NCBI RefSeq assembly: GCF_004402375.1
Contig: NZ_SOGJ01000007.1
Location: 58,232-122,231 of the forward strand
DNA: 64,000 nt
From: Cryobacterium breve
Lineage (GTDB): Bacteria; Actinomycetota; Actinomycetes; Actinomycetales; Microbacteriaceae
Direction of reading: 5' to 3'
Shown here: in pieces, positions 62,512 through 64,000 of the stretch
Numbering within the stretch: position 1 is the first letter of the stretch
Layout of the letters: each line of letters opens with the position of its first letter
Made by a program: the position numbers and the translations under genes
Notes under the pieces: model-generated
What the model saw: only the letters and a program-made list of their open reading frames with translations
What the model was told of the DNA's origin: nothing
The model's database searches: none

Positions 62512-64000
62512 ATGAGCGAGCTTGCGGGCGAACTTGCGCGGGTGCGCGAAGCCTTCGACAAACCCACCCTGCGCCTGCTGGACCGCAAGTGGGCGCCGTT
62601 CGTGCTCTTCGTGTTCAAGTCTTCTTTCAGCCGCGACCGGCGCAGTGTGCAGGCAGATCTGCTGCACACCCAGGTCGACGCCTACCTCGCCGACCTGCGC
62701 TCGGTCGGCAGCGACGTTCCCGGCAAGACCGGCCGCGCCCTCTGCGTGCAGTGGATGAACGACCAGTGGCTCTACCGCGAAACGGGGGAGGGCGACGAGG
62801 AACACTATTCGCTCACGTCGCACGCTCTGGAGGCGCTGCTCCTGGTCGAGAGCCTGTCCCGCGACCGGGCATTGATCAGCGAATCTCGTCTCACCACGAT
62901 CGTCGACACGGTGCGGCACCGTGCCACGCAGGCCAACCCTGACCGGGAGGAGCGTATCCGTCGACTCGACCAAGAGATCGCCGAGAAGACCGCCGAGCGC
63001 GATCGCCTCGCGGCCGGCGGGGAGATCGCGCCCGTCTCGAACGAGCAGATGCACGAGGGTTACGCCAACCTGATCGACCTGATCAGCCAACTGCCCAGCG
63101 ACTTCAAACGGGTCGAGGAATCCGTCGCCGCCATGCACCGTCAAATCGTCAACGACTTCCGCGGCGAGGAACGCCCGATCAGTGAGGTCCTCGATGAATA
63201 CCTCGCCAAAACGGATGCCCTGATGACGTCGACCCCGGAAGGCCGGGCTTTCGAGGGGGCGTTCACGCTGCTCCGCAACGACGATCTTCTGCAGGAGCTC
63301 AAAGATGACCTCGAGACGATCCTGCTGCACCCCTTCGCCCTCGAACTCAGCTCCACCGACCGCCGCGGCCTGATGGGCACCGTGCGCCTGATCCGCAAGG
63401 GAATCGACGATGTGCTCACCCAGCGCAACGGGCTCACCACCACCTTGCGCGAGCACATCGTCAACCACGATGTGGTCAAGGACCGGGAACTCGAACGCCT
63501 GCTGCGCGAGATCAACAAGGAACTGGCCACCTGGATGAAGACCGCTGGACCTCGCTCCACGGTCACCGCCGAGCTCATGCCGGGAACACTCGACGTCGAA
63601 CACCTCCGGGAACGCTTCTACGACCCCGGCGCACACCGGGCCCCGCCTGCGCTGCAGGATGTCTCCGACGATGCCCCTCTGCCGCCGAGCCTCGACGAGA
63701 TGCGTCGGCAGGGCGGCCCACTGCTGGGGGAGCTACGCGACGCGATCCTGACAGCCTTCAGCCACGGCGACGCCGCATCCGTCGGCGACGCCTTCAACGA
63801 CCTGGATCCCACCCTGCGACGGCCGGTCGAAATCCTGGGGATGTTGCAGATCGCCACCCAGATCGACGCGGTCAGCCGGGCGCAAACCCTGGAGCGCTTC
63901 GAAACCGTGCGACCGGACGGCTCCACCCGCAGCTTCGCGGTGCCCCGAATCCTGCTCAACGACGACGAAACCGCGGCGCTGTCCGCCCTGAACTACGGAT
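62512..64000 (+). CDS. jetA: DUF3375 protein, JetA subunit of a Wadjet system (3' end cut by window)
   Basis: The frame is open from ATG 62512 (AAAGGAG 7 bases upstream) to the window edge, 496 codons, with no stop. The layout is N-terminal winged-helix-like region, HYSLTSHALEALLLVESL, a Glu/Arg-rich coiled coil (about 150-190), EGYANLIDLISQLPSDFKRVEESV and a long helical core. This matches DUF3375, the kleisin-like JetA of Wadjet. Wadjet (JetABCD) is a condensin-like complex that recognises and cuts plasmids. JetB, JetC and JetD should lie beyond 64000. Confidence 0.88.
   Translation, partial: MSELAGELARVREAFDKPTLRLLDRKWAPFVLFVFKSSFSRDRRSVQADLLHTQVDAYLADLRSVGSDVPGKTGRALCVQWMNDQWLYRETGEGDEEHYSLTSHALEALLLVESLSRDRALISESRLTTIVDTVRHRATQANPDREERIRRLDQEIAEKTAERDRLAAGGEIAPVSNEQMHEGYANLIDLISQLPSDFKRVEESVAAMHRQIVNDFRGEERPISEVLDEYLAKTDALMTSTPEGRAFEGAFTLLRNDDLLQELKDDLETILLHPFALELSSTDRRGLMGTVRLIRKGIDDVLTQRNGLTTTLREHIVNHDVVKDRELERLLREINKELATWMKTAGPRSTVTAELMPGTLDVEHLRERFYDPGAHRAPPALQDVSDDAPLPPSLDEMRRQGGPLLGELRDAILTAFSHGDAASVGDAFNDLDPTLRRPVEILGMLQIATQIDAVSRAQTLERFETVRPDGSTRSFAVPRILLNDDETAALSALNYG

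Overview
The window is high-GC DNA with GTG/ATG starts, many 1-8 base gene overlaps and at least one likely leaderless gene. DUF3090, the SCO1664-type kinase-like protein, DUF222/HNH proteins and an MhuD-like monooxygenase point to an actinobacterium, most likely Microbacteriaceae (Cryobacterium or a relative; inference from gene content). I saw no rRNA, tRNA, intact insertion sequence, phage or CRISPR array. Most of the window is chromosomal housekeeping and nutrient-response genes, with a set of unusual repeats scattered between them.

Layout. 1-8.8 kb: end of an ABC1/UbiB-type kinase, a low-affinity iron permease-like protein, a four-gene osmoprotectant (OpuC/ProU type) ABC operon and a phosphatase-DUF3090-SCO1664 trio. 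8.8-17 kb: anaerobic ribonucleotide reductase nrdD-nrdG behind a candidate NrdR box, an RluA-type pseudouridine synthase, a DUF222/HNH protein, ArfB, and an aromatic FAD monooxygenase behind an IclR-type operator. 17-28 kb: HAD phosphatase, a 1005-residue kinase/M23-like/aminotransferase fusion, UvrA-like protein, aldehyde dehydrogenase, aldo/keto reductase, ArsR-SRPBCC pair and CsbD. 28-33.7 kb: SulP transporter, isocitrate lyase and haloacid dehalogenase.

33.8-38.9 kb is the most coherent regulatory unit. Four copies of an ATACCC-N4-GGGTAT palindrome, of the CsoR/CstR kind, stand before a 40-residue Cys-rich protein plus rhodanese lipoprotein, a thioredoxin, a persulfide dioxygenase-rhodanese operon with two tiny coupled ORFs and a TauE-like exporter, and a membrane protein. 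It reads as a dispersed sulfide/persulfide (or copper) stress regulon whose repressor gene is not in the window. A broken sensor kinase gene, which has lost its phospho-acceptor His, sits inside it.

38.9-52.5 kb: VOC protein, DEAD-box helicase, acyl-CoA ligase, a shortened AlkD, a heliorhodopsin homologue that lacks the retinal-binding lysine, an epimerase, a GH18 chitinase with CBM2, MmcQ/YjbR, an MhuD-like protein, ornithine cyclodeaminase-CtlX, and an alpha/beta hydrolase. CtlX and the hydrolase converge, and both tails are encoded on the two strands of one duplicated repeat. 52.5-64 kb: SLT-type cell-wall protein, a nonsense-mutated HNH remnant, TM2 protein, a purine nucleoside module (deoD, MFS, GntR), an XRE-cupin/methyltransferase/thioredoxin reductase-like module, a lipid methyltransferase family protein, a thiol-redox pair (thioredoxin lipoprotein plus CcdA-like), and at the right edge the first 496 codons of a DUF3375 protein, the JetA subunit of a Wadjet anti-plasmid defence system.

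Seven long inverted repeats, sharing a CGGAGATTTT core and falling into two subfamilies, occupy intergenic gaps through the first 45 kb. Many 6-39 bp tandem repeats occur both between and inside genes. These repeats, the lysine-less heliorhodopsin, the operator-linked sulfur regulon and the Wadjet edge are the best targets for follow-up.
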